The translations under genes and the position numbers were made by a program. From contig CAYJOL010000004.1 of assembly GCA_964371785.1 (NCBI GenBank), positions 310,001-374,000 on the forward strand: a stretch of 64,000 bases of DNA, written 5' to 3'. The notes under the pieces are model-generated. The model saw only the letters and a program-made list of their open reading frames with translations, searched no databases and was not told the origin of the DNA. This document shows, piece by piece, positions 16,036 through 25,901 of this stretch (position 1 is its first letter; each line of letters begins with the position of its first letter). This stretch comes from CAVQCT01 sp964371785. GTDB lineage: Bacteria; Zixibacteria; MSB-5A5; GN15; FEB-12.

Positions 16036-18489
16036 TTATTTCACAACCTTCTGATTCTCGGATTTTTTCTTCGTATTGAATTCGAACTTCAACCGGTCCT
16101 CGCCCGCGCTAATCATCAGGTCGCAGTCTCCGGCATACTGACCTCTGAGGATCTCCTCGGCCAATGGGTCTTCAAGATACCGCTGGAGCGCCCGCTTGAG
16201 CGGCCGCGCGCCATAGGCAGGTTCGAATCCCTTGTCCGTGATAAACTCCTTGGCCTCCTCGGTCAGCACGAAGCTGATTCCTTTTTCGGCCAGCCGCTTG
16301 GCGATGTCCGCCACGAGGATTTCGATAATCTCCTTGATGTGAACCCGGTCAAGCGGATGGAAAACGATGGTTCCGTCGATCCGGTTCAACAATTCCGGAT
16401 TGAACAGCTTTTTGAGTTCGTCGGAGATCTTCTTTTTCATCGTGTCGAACGATTGCTCGACCGCGATGGAATCGAATCCGACCGTCTTGCTGTCACGGAG
16501 TTCCCTGGTACCTATGTTCGAAGTCATGATCAACACCGTGTTGCGGAAATCGACTTTTCTTCCGAACGAATCCGTCAACGAACCATCGTCCATCAACTGC
16601 AGCAGGATGTTAAACACATCCGGATGAGCTTTCTCGATTTCGTCCAGCAACACCACCGAATACGGTTTGCGCCGGACTTTCTCGGTCAGCTGACCACCCT
16701 CTTCGAATCCGACATATCCCGGAGGCGCGCCGATCAGACGCGACACGGCGAACTTCTCCATATACTCGGACATGTCGATTCGGATAAGTGAATCCGGGTC
16801 CTCGAACAAGAACTGAGCCAGCATGCGGGCGAGCTCCGTCTTTCCAACGCCGGTCGGGCCCAAAAAGATGAACGTACCGATAGGGCGACGTGGGTCGGAA
16901 AGTCCGGCGCGGGCCCGGCGGATTGCCTGAGACAGGGTCCTGATGGCATCGGTCTGACCGACGATGCATTTTTGGAGCTCTTCTTCCATGCGGAGAAGCC
17001 GCTTGGATTCGCTTTCTTCGAGCCGGAAGAGAGGAATGCCGGTCATCTTGGCCAGCACCGACGCAACATCGTCTGCCGTCAGCACGACCCGTTCGTTGTT
17101 GCGGGTTTCTTCCCAGCTCTTTTGCAGGTCGGCCAGTTTTTCTTTTTTGATCTTGATTTCATCCCGAAGCTGCGCGGCTGTCTCGAATGCCTGATTCTTG
17201 ACCGCCTTCTCTTTCTTCTCCTGCAACTCCGTGATGTCGTTCTCGATCTGGCTGAACTCCTCCGGACGGGTGTAGGTAGCCAGGTGAGCCCGTGAGCCAG
17301 CTTCATCGATCAGGTCGATCGCCTTATCCGGCTGGAATTTTCCCGAAACGTACCGGTTGGACAGCTTCACCGCGGCTTCGATAGCCTCGTCGGATATAAT
17401 CAGCTTGTGATGTTCTTCGTACTTGGGCCGAAGTCCCTTGAGTATTTTAATGGTATCGTCTTCAGAGGGCGGGTCGACCATTACGGTCTGGAACCGGCGA
17501 TCCAACGCGCCATCCTTCTCGATATACTTGCGATATTCATTCAAGGTTGTCGCACCAATGCACCGCAGCTCGCCGCGGGAAAGCGACGGCTTGAAGATAT
17601 TCGATGCATCGAGCGAACCTTCGGCGCCACCGGCACCGACGATCGTATGCAGCTCATCGATGAAAATGATGACGTCGGTGGCATTGATGATTTCATTCAT
17701 CACGGCTTTGAGGCGTTCTTCGAACTGCCCGCGATATTTGGTGCCCGCGACCAGCGACGCCATATCAAGCGTCACGACCCGTTTGTTTTCGAGTGTCTGC
17801 GGCACTTTGTTTTCGACAATACGCTGGGCGAGGCCCTCGGCAATCGCCGTTTTACCCACGCCCGGTTCGCCGATGAGCACCGGGTTGTTCTTCTTGCGGC
17901 GTGAGAGAATCTGGGCAACCCGTTCAATCTCGAGTTCACGTCCGATAATCGGGTCGAGCTTACCGCGGCGGGCCAGTTCGGTCAGGTCGCGGCCGAAGTG
18001 ATCCAGCGCCGGCGTCTTGGATTTTTTCCGTTTCTTCTTGAACGATGACGGCTTGCCGTTCTGGATATTCTTCAGCTCTTCGTAGGCTTCCTTATAATCG
18101 ATCTCGTATGTGGAAAGAACCTGAGAGGCCACTCCTTCTTCGTCCTTGAGCAGGGCGAGCAGGATATGTTCGGTGTCGATATCTTTGGATTTGAGCGCCC
18201 GAGCTTCCTGACCGGAGACCTCCAGAGTCTTCTTGGCCCGTGCCGTCAGCGGCAACTGGCCCATCGTCATCGTGCCACCCGACGGTTGCACAACTTCTTC
18301 GATCGACTGCTTGAGATCGGAAAGTTCCAGTCCGAGGTTATTGATAACCTCAACGGCACGGCCTTCGCCGAGCCTGATCAGCCCAAGCAAGAGATGCTCA
18401 GTTCCGATATAATCGTGCCGCAATCGCGCCGCTTCATCTCGCGCGTACTCAATCGCTTTGCGGGCACTCTCCGTAAACATCTCATTCAT
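16036..18489 (-). CDS. clpC: ClpC-type AAA+ unfoldase
   Basis: Hexameric unfoldase that feeds substrates to ClpP. The 817 residues carry two Clp-N repeats (about 1-145), AAA1 with Walker A GEPGVGKT (207-214) and FIDELHTIVG, a middle region with a UVR motif (about 413-450, DITELQEKKEKAV, FETAAQLRDEI), AAA2 with Walker A GPTGVGKT (544-551) and LLDEIEKAHPDV, and a C-terminal D2-small domain. The TVGF loop following the second Walker B region fits the ClpP-docking loop. Being last in an operon with mcsA and mcsB, it probably degrades arginine-phosphorylated proteins. ClpP itself is encoded at 34.1 kb with clpX. Confidence 0.96.
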   Translation of the reverse strand: MNEMFTESARKAIEYARDEAARLRHDYIGTEHLLLGLIRLGEGRAVEVINNLGLELSDLKQSIEEVVQPSGGTMTMGQLPLTARAKKTLEVSGQEARALKSKDIDTEHILLALLKDEEGVASQVLSTYEIDYKEAYEELKNIQNGKPSSFKKKRKKSKTPALDHFGRDLTELARRGKLDPIIGRELEIERVAQILSRRKKNNPVLIGEPGVGKTAIAEGLAQRIVENKVPQTLENKRVVTLDMASLVAGTKYRGQFEERLKAVMNEIINATDVIIFIDELHTIVGAGGAEGSLDASNIFKPSLSRGELRCIGATTLNEYRKYIEKDGALDRRFQTVMVDPPSEDDTIKILKGLRPKYEEHHKLIISDEAIEAAVKLSNRYVSGKFQPDKAIDLIDEAGSRAHLATYTRPEEFSQIENDITELQEKKEKAVKNQAFETAAQLRDEIKIKKEKLADLQKSWEETRNNERVVLTADDVASVLAKMTGIPLFRLEESESKRLLRMEEELQKCIVGQTDAIRTLSQAIRRARAGLSDPRRPIGTFIFLGPTGVGKTELARMLAQFLFEDPDSLIRIDMSEYMEKFAVSRLIGAPPGYVGFEEGGQLTEKVRRKPYSVVLLDEIEKAHPDVFNILLQLMDDGSLTDSFGRKVDFRNTVLIMTSNIGTRELRDSKTVGFDSIAVEQSFDTMKKKISDELKKLFNPELLNRIDGTIVFHPLDRVHIKEIIEILVADIAKRLAEKGISFVLTEEAKEFITDKGFEPAYGARPLKRALQRYLEDPLAEEILRGQYAGDCDLMISAGEDRLKFEFNTKKKSENQKVVK

Positions 18490-18566
18490 GGTGTGATATC
18501 CTTATCTATTGGCATTATACATATTCGTCACTGATATTAACACTCGCACTCAGGACATTGTTGCAT

Positions 18567-19637
18567 TCATTGTCCTTTTTGACTTGTCCTGAGCTTGTCA
18601 CGCACCATCTGCGCCCGGACAAAATCACGTTTATTGGTATCCATTTTGTGCCCGAAGTACTTCTGAAGATGCGCCGGTTGCGATAACAGCAGGATCTCAT
18701 TGATCAATGCCAGGTCCAGAAACGTAATTATTTCCATCGCATGGCCGAGCCGGATGGCCGACAGCAGGTTCATCACTTCTTCGGAAGTCAACACCCGCGC
18801 GTGCATGAGGATGCCGTAAGCCCGCCAGATCTTGTCCTCGATCATATCACCGGCTTCATCTACCAGTCGTTGCCGCGCCGCGGCCTCTTTCTCAATGATT
18901 TCGCGAGTCACCCGGTCGATCTGGTTTAGAATCTCATCTTCGGTAATGCCGAGCGTGTTCTGGTTGGAAATCTGGAACAGATTGCCCAGCACATCCGAGC
19001 CTTCGCCATAGAACCCTCGAACCACCAATCCGCTTCGGGTAATATGCGAGATAACTTTGTCAATCTCTCTGGTAAGCACCAGACCGGGCAGATGGATAAG
19101 AACCGAAGCCCGCATGCCGGTGCCGGCGTTGGTTGGGCAGGCGGTCAGGTAGCCGAAATCAGCGTCGTAGTCGAACTCAAGGTAATGTCCAATCTCTGCT
19201 TCATACTTGAGGGCGATGTCGTAGGCGCCTTTGGCATCGAGTCCGGAGGCCAGCGCCTGAATGCGCAGATGATCTTCTTCGTTCACCATGATCGATACCC
19301 GTTGATCCGGGTCGATAAAGAGCGCTTTGGAAAGATCACCGTTGAGGAAGCCGGGGGATATGAGGTGACGCTCGACTAAGAAATCCCGATCGAGTTCATC
19401 GACGTCGGCCGCCTTATGATAGTCCCCGCCGGCCAGAAGTTTGGACCGTGTGTATACGGAATCAAAGTAATTAATCACCCGCATCTTGGTTTCGGCGTCG
19501 GCCGATTCCGGGAACTGGCATCCGGCGATATTGCGCGCCAGGCGCACCCTACTCGAGAGCACCACCAGCGATTCATTGCCCGTGCCCGAGAGCCACGCCG
19601 CGGGTAATTTTGCCATATCTTCAAACATCGTACTCAC
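18567..19637 (-). CDS. mcsB: McsB protein-arginine kinase
   Basis: Phosphorylates arginine side chains of damaged proteins, marking them for ClpC-ClpP. The 356 residues show the guanidino-kinase signatures SSRVRLARN, NEEDHLR and CPTNAGTG (active-site cysteine). Near the C-terminus RDFVRA (in NKRDFVRAQ) matches the RDxxRA phosphoarginine-binding motif of McsB and separates it from arginine or creatine kinases. The GTG start at 19637 is preceded by GAGGA with a six-base spacer; an ATG lies three codons inside. It follows mcsA by 15 bases. The C-terminal tail after 345 is basic and short. Confidence 0.95.
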   Translation of the reverse strand: MSTMFEDMAKLPAAWLSGTGNESLVVLSSRVRLARNIAGCQFPESADAETKMRVINYFDSVYTRSKLLAGGDYHKAADVDELDRDFLVERHLISPGFLNGDLSKALFIDPDQRVSIMVNEEDHLRIQALASGLDAKGAYDIALKYEAEIGHYLEFDYDADFGYLTACPTNAGTGMRASVLIHLPGLVLTREIDKVISHITRSGLVVRGFYGEGSDVLGNLFQISNQNTLGITEDEILNQIDRVTREIIEKEAAARQRLVDEAGDMIEDKIWRAYGILMHARVLTSEEVMNLLSAIRLGHAMEIITFLDLALINEILLLSQPAHLQKYFGHKMDTNKRDFVRAQMVRDKLRTSQKGQ

Positions 19638-19652
19638 TTATCGTCCTCATCC

Positions 19653-20183
19653 TTATTTATCGACTGAGATCGAATCTCGCAACATTTTTAATTTGTCACG
19701 AATCTCGGCTGCCTTTTCGAAATCCTCGGACTCGATAGCCTTGCGCAGCTGTTTTTCAAGCCGCTCCTCTTCTTTTACGGAGACGGTTTCGGCCGACTCG
19801 CCGGAGGAAACAGCAGCATCGGGGCGTCGTCCGCGATGCATCGATGCCCCGTGGATTTTGCGCATAATAACCTCAAGGCTGCCGCGAAAAGTCTTGTAGC
19901 ATTCACCGCACCCAAATCGTCCCTGCCGGGTAAACTGCTCGAATGTCAGGCCGCAAGCAGGACAGGTGATAGCTTCCTGGGTGGGTGATTTCTTCACGAC
20001 CGGCAGATCTCCGGCCAGTCCGGAAAGGATCTCCGAAAGCGGAAACGGCATATTGTCCAGCGGCGAATGAAATCCCCGGGCCGCCGCGCAATCCTTGCAC
20101 AACGCCAGCGACATCTTCTCATTATTGATGATCTGTGTGAGGTGAACCTGTGCTTCCCGCTTCTTACAATCCTGGCATAACAT
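19653..20183 (-). CDS. mcsA: McsA activator of McsB, zinc-binding with UVR motif
   Basis: A 176-residue adaptor that activates McsB kinase. It carries the two zinc-finger cysteine sets of McsA: MLCQDC with LCKDC (residues 3-33), and CPACGLTF with GCGECYKTF. The C-terminal UVR motif (LEKQLRKAIESEDFEKAAEIRDKL) resembles those of UvrB, UvrC and ClpC. In Firmicutes it is preceded by the repressor gene ctsR; here the preceding gene is a LolD-type ATPase, 20 bases upstream, and no ctsR is visible. Confidence 0.93.
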   Translation of the reverse strand: MLCQDCKKREAQVHLTQIINNEKMSLALCKDCAAARGFHSPLDNMPFPLSEILSGLAGDLPVVKKSPTQEAITCPACGLTFEQFTRQGRFGCGECYKTFRGSLEVIMRKIHGASMHRGRRPDAAVSSGESAETVSVKEEERLEKQLRKAIESEDFEKAAEIRDKLKMLRDSISVDK

Positions 20184-20203
20184 ATCTATCCGCCTTATTT
20201 AGC

Positions 20204-20896
20204 TCAGTTTATCTCCGCCAGATGGCCATCGACTATCTCGAATTTCCGGGCACACTTTTCGGCAAGCTCCTGGTTGTGCGTGGCGATCAGGAAGGAGATG
20301 TCGTTGTCCCGGTTGAGCTGGAACAGGAGTTCGTGTAACTTACGACCGGTCATCGTATCAAGATTTCCGGACGGTTCGTCGGCAAGTACAATTTGAGGCT
20401 CGTTTGCGAGTGCTCTGGCAACAGCCACGCGTTGTTGTTCTCCCCCGGACAAGTGTCTCGGAAGATGCGTTGTTCTATCGCTTAAACCTACCTGCGCCAG
20501 AAGTAGTTCCGCCTTTTTCGTGGCCTCATTTCTCTTTTTTCCGGCAACCAACAGCGGCATCATCACATTCTCAAGCGCCGTGAAGTCATCCAATAAATAG
20601 TGGAACTGGAAGACAAAACCAATATGCCGGTTGCGAAACTGTGCCAGCTCCTGTTCCGACCGATCGTTGAGCCGGGTATCATCCACCCAGACTTCACCAC
20701 TGGTAGGACGATCAAGGCCACCCAAAATGTGCATGAGTGTCGACTTGCCGACCCCGGATGCACCGGTCACCGCCGCTATTTCCCGCCTTTTCATCTTCAA
20801 ACTGATTCCTTTGAGGACCGGCAATGCTGCATTGGTTGTCTTGAACTCCCGATGTATATCGTTGGCCGTCAGTATGTAATCGCTGTTTGAGACCAA
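20204..20896 (-). CDS. lolD: LolD-type ABC transporter ATPase
   Basis: ATPase of the LolCDE/MacB class, expected to energise release of outer-membrane lipoproteins from the inner membrane. In 230 residues it shows Walker A (GASGVGKST, 45-53), the Q-loop (FQFHYLLDDF), the signature LSGGEQQRVAVARAL and Walker B with the class-specific VLADEPSGNLD. It follows the LolC/E-type permease gene by about 100 bases. It is placed upstream of mcsA in the same direction, so the transporter and the arginine-phosphorylation genes are probably co-transcribed. FtsE-type or MacB-type function cannot be excluded by the ATPase alone. Confidence 0.9.
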   Translation of the reverse strand: MVSNSDYILTANDIHREFKTTNAALPVLKGISLKMKRREIAAVTGASGVGKSTLMHILGGLDRPTSGEVWVDDTRLNDRSEQELAQFRNRHIGFVFQFHYLLDDFTALENVMMPLLVAGKKRNEATKKAELLLAQVGLSDRTTHLPRHLSGGEQQRVAVARALANEPQIVLADEPSGNLDTMTGRKLHELLFQLNRDNDISFLIATHNQELAEKCARKFEIVDGHLAEIN

Positions 20897-20998
20897 GTTT
20901 AAAAACTCCTATTTCACCGGTGCGGAACGTCCCTGTATACTATAGTATTTTCGCCATTTTCTTCCAAAAATTTACTTTTCACCCGTTTCAGCATTCGT

Positions 20999-22225
20999 TT
21001 ATTCGCGGAGAACATCGATTACCGACATCCGTGCCGCCTGATCGGCCGGGTAAAGTGCGGCAAGGAAACAAATAACGATGGTGGCAATGCCGGTGCCGAT
21101 GAAATCAAAGAGATGAGTTTCAATGGGCAGATAGCTTACGAAGTAAATGTCCGGAGGCAATGAAATGAAGCCGAACTGGTTTTGTAAGTAAGCCGCCAGT
21201 AATGCTAAGAGCCATCCTGCCAGCACACCCACGGCTCCGATTGTTAAGCCGTTGTATACAAATATCTTACGAATCGATGCGGGAGTTGACCCGATCGTTT
21301 TGAGAATCCCGATTTCGGCCCGTTTTTCCATGGTCAGCATCACCAGAGTGGAAATAATAGAAAAGGCCGCTACCAGGACTATGAGGATAAATCCTAAAAA
21401 GAGTATCTTTTTCTCGAACGCGATCCAGGTGAAGAGATTCTTATGGAGTTCGTTCCAGGGCACAATCTGATATTTGTAATCCAGGGCTGAATCAATAATC
21501 CCCTTCATGCGCTCGGCCTGATAAATATCCTGTAGTTTCAGGTGAATTGCCGTCACGGCATTATCGGTCTTGAACAATCGCTGCGCCGCCGAGAGCGAAA
21601 TATAGGCGAGATTATCATCAAACTCATAAAGTCCGGTTTCAAAGAGGCCCGAGATGTAAAATTTGGCGACCCGAGGCCGGATTTTACGCTGGAGATCTTC
21701 GCCTTTAAGCGAGTACAGAACCACGGATTCGCCGAGGAAGACATTGAGTCGGTCAGCCAGACTGCTGCCTATGAGCATTGCCGGAATGGTATCGTTGTCG
21801 GCAACCAATGAATCCAGGTCATAGTCTCCGGCCTTGATGTCCGAGGCCAGTTCCGATGTCTTTTGTTCGAGTTCGGGGATGATTCCGCGAATGATAATAC
21901 CATCTCCCTCGGTGGCCGATGAAATCGCCGCTTTATAATAGATAAACGGCGATGCGGCCAGAACGCCGGGAATCTTCTCCAGTTTGTTCACTACATCCAT
22001 GTAGTCTGTTATCAGGTTGTTATCGGCAGAGAAAATAGTGATGTGGGAGGTTGTTCCGAGCAGCCGGCTCCGTATCTCTGATTCGAACCCGTTGTGCATA
22101 GACATGACAAAACAGACGACTGCAACGCCGAGCGTGACCCCCAAAGTGGTAATCCAAGTTGAGACAGAAATGAAAAAACGGCCTGATTTCAGGTATCGAC
22201 GGGCAATGAAGGCTTCATATCGCAT
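20999..22225 (-). CDS. lolC: LolC/LolE-family lipoprotein-releasing permease
   Basis: Inner-membrane permease partner of the LolD-like ATPase. From the ATG at 22225 it has 408 residues. It begins MRYEAFIARRYLKSGR, the classic LolC/E start, followed by helix 1 (WITTLGVTLGVAVVCFVMSM), NGFESEIRSRLLGTTSHI, a periplasmic domain to about 255, then three C-terminal helices of the FtsX fold and an ending YPADQAARMSVIDVLRE. The frame is open to a GTG at 22270, but that extension is not family-like. Only one permease gene is seen, so the transporter may be a homodimer as in some non-proteobacterial Lol systems. Confidence 0.9.
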   Translation of the reverse strand: MRYEAFIARRYLKSGRFFISVSTWITTLGVTLGVAVVCFVMSMHNGFESEIRSRLLGTTSHITIFSADNNLITDYMDVVNKLEKIPGVLAASPFIYYKAAISSATEGDGIIIRGIIPELEQKTSELASDIKAGDYDLDSLVADNDTIPAMLIGSSLADRLNVFLGESVVLYSLKGEDLQRKIRPRVAKFYISGLFETGLYEFDDNLAYISLSAAQRLFKTDNAVTAIHLKLQDIYQAERMKGIIDSALDYKYQIVPWNELHKNLFTWIAFEKKILFLGFILIVLVAAFSIISTLVMLTMEKRAEIGILKTIGSTPASIRKIFVYNGLTIGAVGVLAGWLLALLAAYLQNQFGFISLPPDIYFVSYLPIETHLFDFIGTGIATIVICFLAALYPADQAARMSVIDVLRE

Positions 22226-22359
22226 CAGTCGATTATACAACGGGTTGATTAAGGGAGCAATCTTTTTCACCGATGAACCACAGGCACAGAAAGATTGTTT
22301 CTATCATTAGAGATTGCCCGGGCATGTCGGGATGTCACAAGCAGGCACATTCTTCTAAA

Positions 22360-22388
22360 TTGACACTGGCCAGAAGTCGACTTATATA
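22360..22388 (+). promoter_or_regulatory. Predicted sigma-70 promoter of the beta-helix gene
   Basis: TTGACA (22360-22365), 17 bases, TATATA (22383-22388). This near-consensus promoter gives a transcript starting near 22395 and a leader of about 33 bases with ATCGGAG at its end. Confidence 0.7.
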
Positions 22389-22427
22389 CTGTAAGTCTAA
22401 ACCTCGCCAACTTTATCGGAGCCGTTA

Positions 22428-25400
22428 TTGAAGACACTGCTAACGCTCGCCGCCGTCGCAGTACTTGTCGCAACAGTTGAATCGACCACTATCCATGTAC
22501 CCGCAGAGCAACCGACTCTTCAGGCCGGAGTCGATGCCAGCGTGGACGGTGATACTGTTCTTGTCGCCCCCGGAGTATACGCCGGGACCGGCAACTATAA
22601 TGTCGATTTCGGCGCTAAAAACCTGGTGGTTATTGCTGAATCAGGGCCTGACTCGACTATTGTCAATTGCTTTGACAGCGCCGGCGCTATCAGGCGGGGG
22701 TTTATCCTGGAACAGAACCAGGATTCCACATCCGTTTTAGACGGATTCACACTCCGGCAGGCTACTATTGGCGTCTACATGATGGGCTCGGCACTCATTC
22801 GCAACTGTGTGATAGACAGCAACGGCATCGGCGTGTACATCCAGGGAAACCCGGAATTGGACAGCTTAATCATAAATAGTAACGATACAGGAGTATTTGC
22901 CGAGGTCAACAGCCTCCTGAGACTTCACAGACTCTCAATCAAGGGCAATCGTACCGGGGTTTCTCTGCTGAACTCAAGTGCGGCAATACATCTGTGCCAG
23001 GTCGACTCGAATCGTCTGGGCGTGGAGATTCTCAACGGAACCCTCAGCCTGGTCGACGTCAACCTTGTCAACAACGATACGGCAATTGGCGGTGCGATCG
23101 GTCCGGGTTCGACACCGATATCCGGGAACCGCTGCGGATTCACCGACAATAACATCAGCATCCGTGGCGAGTGTACTCTGACCGACTGCACAATCGATGG
23201 CGGCGCGATCGGTATCGAGAGTTCGTTTCCCGACGAGATTCTTGCGACCACCTGCCAGTTCAGCAACCTGACATCGGTTGTGGTCAGTCAAACCGTCAGC
23301 CCCAAAGTAAAAACATCACGCGACAACATTGCCGCAGCGCCGGACTATGTTAACCCGGGCGCCGAATTTATCAACTGCATCTTCAGCGACAATCCCGGAA
23401 ATATCGCGTTCATTTCCAGTGGCTCCGACGGTGACGTCAGCGCGCTGGTGATGGATTCCTGTTTGGTACAGAACAATGGCGGCGGGATCGATGTCTATGG
23501 GACGCTCGACATGACGTCGACGCTGTATGCGCAGAACGGAAGGGGTATTCATTACACCGTTCACAAGGACGTGCTCTTTACACACAGCATAAAGAACACT
23601 ACGATCGCTTTCAACGCGGACACCGGGCTATCGGTGAATTCCTATAAATATCTACCCCTGGTTATTGAGTCCAGCCTGATTGCCTATAACAGCGGAGTCG
23701 GTGTCGCGTATAGTGAGCAGGATACTACCGGCACCACAAAGGTTACCTGCACCGATGTTTTTGGCAATACGGCCGGCGAATATGCGTATTTGTCTGATCA
23801 GACGGGACTGAACGGAAATCTCTCTCTCGATCCCTACTTCTGTCAGCCCGACAGCGGAGATTATACAATTAAAGACATCTCTCCGTGCGCTCCCATGAAC
23901 AACAACTGCTCTGAGCTCATAGGCAAATACGCGGAAGGGTGTCTCGATGCCCCCCCGGTCGTAACATCGTCCGACACTGTCTCGGTGATTGAGGATTCAA
24001 TGCTGGTTTACCGGGTCAGTTTTGTCGATGCCGACGGCCCGGACACAATCATCTCGATTGACGAGCAGGTTTCCTGGCTCGCCTCCGACGCCGATAGCAT
24101 CTATGGCGTCCCGACCAACAATACATCCGACACAAGTTTCATCGTTGCTGTCTCCGACGGATATAAAGGTGATACGCTTGCAGTACTCGTACATGTCATC
24201 CCAGTCAACGACAGTCCCTTGATGACGCCGATAGTACCCAAGGAGCTGTTCGAAGGGACCTCTATCAACTTTCTGGTGAGCGCATCTGACATCGATAGTG
24301 ATACGCTCAGCCTCCTGGCTTTCGACTTGCCGCCCAATGCTCAGTTTGTCGACAGTGGAAACAACAGAGGGCTGTTCAGCTTCAGCCCGGATTTTCAGTC
24401 AAGCGGCGATTATGTTGTAAGATTTCTTGCGGACGACGGAGTCTCCGCTGACACGCTTCCGGTCAACATTACGGTGCTCGACGGCGACCCATTGGTGATG
24501 AACTTGACGACTCCGCAAGAACCGGACACTCTGCACGTGCTGTCCGACTTCCCGCTCTTCCAATGGGTCTGCAGCGATCCGACCGGTGTGTATCCGATCC
24601 AGGGGTACGAACTGCTTGTCACAGATGATACCGCCGGTACCACCGACACCCTCTGGCGGTTGGATTCGGTGTCAACTACGAAGGATACCGTCACCTATGG
24701 TGGCATCCCGCTTATCGATGGACAGCGGATCTATGTTCAAGTACGAACATTTAACGGAGCTATCTGGTCATCCTGGTATGGGTCCATATTCCGCACGAAT
24801 TCCATTCCTACCGAACCGACGCCTTTCCGTCCGGCCCGCGACTCCGTAATCTTCGTCCAGCCGGTTTTGTACGTGCTGAACAGCTTCGATGCAGATTCCG
24901 ATACTGTGAGGTACGATTTTGAAGTCTATGACGACAGCCTGCTGACACATCGGCTCGCATTCATCGAGCAATTGCCCGAGGATCCGGATTCGACTGGGTG
25001 GATGGTAAGTGAGTCTCTTCCTGATGACCGTAGATATTACTGGCAGGCGCGAGCGTTCGATAATTTCGAGTATTCCGCGTGGTCTCCGACGGCGGTATTC
25101 TGGCTTGACGCCTCCTCACAACCGCCATCCCCACCCACTCTGGTGACGCCTCCGGACACGGTACCAATCGTATACACTCTGCTGCCGCAACTTGTCTGGC
25201 ATCCTGCCCTGGATCCGGATCTTTACGATACCCTGCTCTACCGGTTATCTCTTTCGATTGACAGTAATTTCACGTTTGTCTATGTTCGTGACTCCCTGAC
25301 TGACACAAGTCTCGTACTCACGGATTCGCTGGCCGTTAACACGAGGTATTGGTGGAAGGTCCGCGTCTCAGACCGCAACGGACTTACTGCGGAGTCTGAT

Positions 25401-25631
25401 GCAAGTAGTTTTCAAACCTGGCTGTCAGGTGATGTCAACCATGATCACGTTTTTGATATTGGAGATCTCGTTTATCTGGTCGAGTATATGTTTGCCGGTG
25501 GACCTGCCGTCGAGCCTCCAGTAGCCGGCGACGTGGACGGAAGTTGCGGACTTGATATCGCCGACCTGGTATATATGGTGGAATATGCGTTTGCCGACGG
25601 CCCGCCGCCCGTTATCGGGTGCGCTGAATAA
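22428..25631 (+). CDS. Large secreted right-handed beta-helix protein with C-terminal dockerin-like repeats
   Basis: A 1067-residue exported protein. Start is a TTG with GGAG six bases upstream, which fits the signal peptide (KTLLTLAAVAVLVATVES). Residues about 20-500 form a parallel beta-helix of the pectate-lyase type (IHVPAEQPTLQAGVDASVDG, repeated N-x-x-G-V turns). Then come two cadherin/Ig-like domains (about 505-690, VIPVNDSPLM joint), three fibronectin-like domains (about 690-1005, repeats ending in WRLDS, WQARAF and WWKVRV), and two dockerin-like calcium-binding repeats (DVNHDHVFDIGDLVYLVEY and DVDGSCGLDIADLVYMVEY). No catalytic residues are evident, so binding or adhesion is likelier than an enzyme. 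It stands alone. Confidence 0.88.
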   Translation: MKTLLTLAAVAVLVATVESTTIHVPAEQPTLQAGVDASVDGDTVLVAPGVYAGTGNYNVDFGAKNLVVIAESGPDSTIVNCFDSAGAIRRGFILEQNQDSTSVLDGFTLRQATIGVYMMGSALIRNCVIDSNGIGVYIQGNPELDSLIINSNDTGVFAEVNSLLRLHRLSIKGNRTGVSLLNSSAAIHLCQVDSNRLGVEILNGTLSLVDVNLVNNDTAIGGAIGPGSTPISGNRCGFTDNNISIRGECTLTDCTIDGGAIGIESSFPDEILATTCQFSNLTSVVVSQTVSPKVKTSRDNIAAAPDYVNPGAEFINCIFSDNPGNIAFISSGSDGDVSALVMDSCLVQNNGGGIDVYGTLDMTSTLYAQNGRGIHYTVHKDVLFTHSIKNTTIAFNADTGLSVNSYKYLPLVIESSLIAYNSGVGVAYSEQDTTGTTKVTCTDVFGNTAGEYAYLSDQTGLNGNLSLDPYFCQPDSGDYTIKDISPCAPMNNNCSELIGKYAEGCLDAPPVVTSSDTVSVIEDSMLVYRVSFVDADGPDTIISIDEQVSWLASDADSIYGVPTNNTSDTSFIVAVSDGYKGDTLAVLVHVIPVNDSPLMTPIVPKELFEGTSINFLVSASDIDSDTLSLLAFDLPPNAQFVDSGNNRGLFSFSPDFQSSGDYVVRFLADDGVSADTLPVNITVLDGDPLVMNLTTPQEPDTLHVLSDFPLFQWVCSDPTGVYPIQGYELLVTDDTAGTTDTLWRLDSVSTTKDTVTYGGIPLIDGQRIYVQVRTFNGAIWSSWYGSIFRTNSIPTEPTPFRPARDSVIFVQPVLYVLNSFDADSDTVRYDFEVYDDSLLTHRLAFIEQLPEDPDSTGWMVSESLPDDRRYYWQARAFDNFEYSAWSPTAVFWLDASSQPPSPPTLVTPPDTVPIVYTLLPQLVWHPALDPDLYDTLLYRLSLSIDSNFTFVYVRDSLTDTSLVLTDSLAVNTRYWWKVRVSDRNGLTAESDASSFQTWLSGDVNHDHVFDIGDLVYLVEYMFAGGPAVEPPVAGDVDGSCGLDIADLVYMVEYAFADGPPPVIGCAE

Positions 25632-25901
25632 CGTCTGCTCAAGCTGCTCCACCACTGACCACTGCTTGAACTTGCTAATCGTCCTTTCGATCCAGGTTCC
25701 TTAATATTCACGAGTTCCCCTCCCATTCGTGTACAGTATTCCTCACCGATACGCGCAGTGTCAATATTGTGACCGTGGATGTGGAGGTGTAATGTATTCC
25801 GCCACAAAATCTTAATCAGAAATCATACTAATTGGAGCACTTTTAACCACGAAAGGTTGTTACATCGTAGTGCAAACTATTAAACAAGGAGTTTAGTTAA
25901 A

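Noticed and set aside
15907..16791. 294-residue plus-strand frame
   Set aside because: Antisense to the strongly conserved clpC coding sequence and crosses its terminator.
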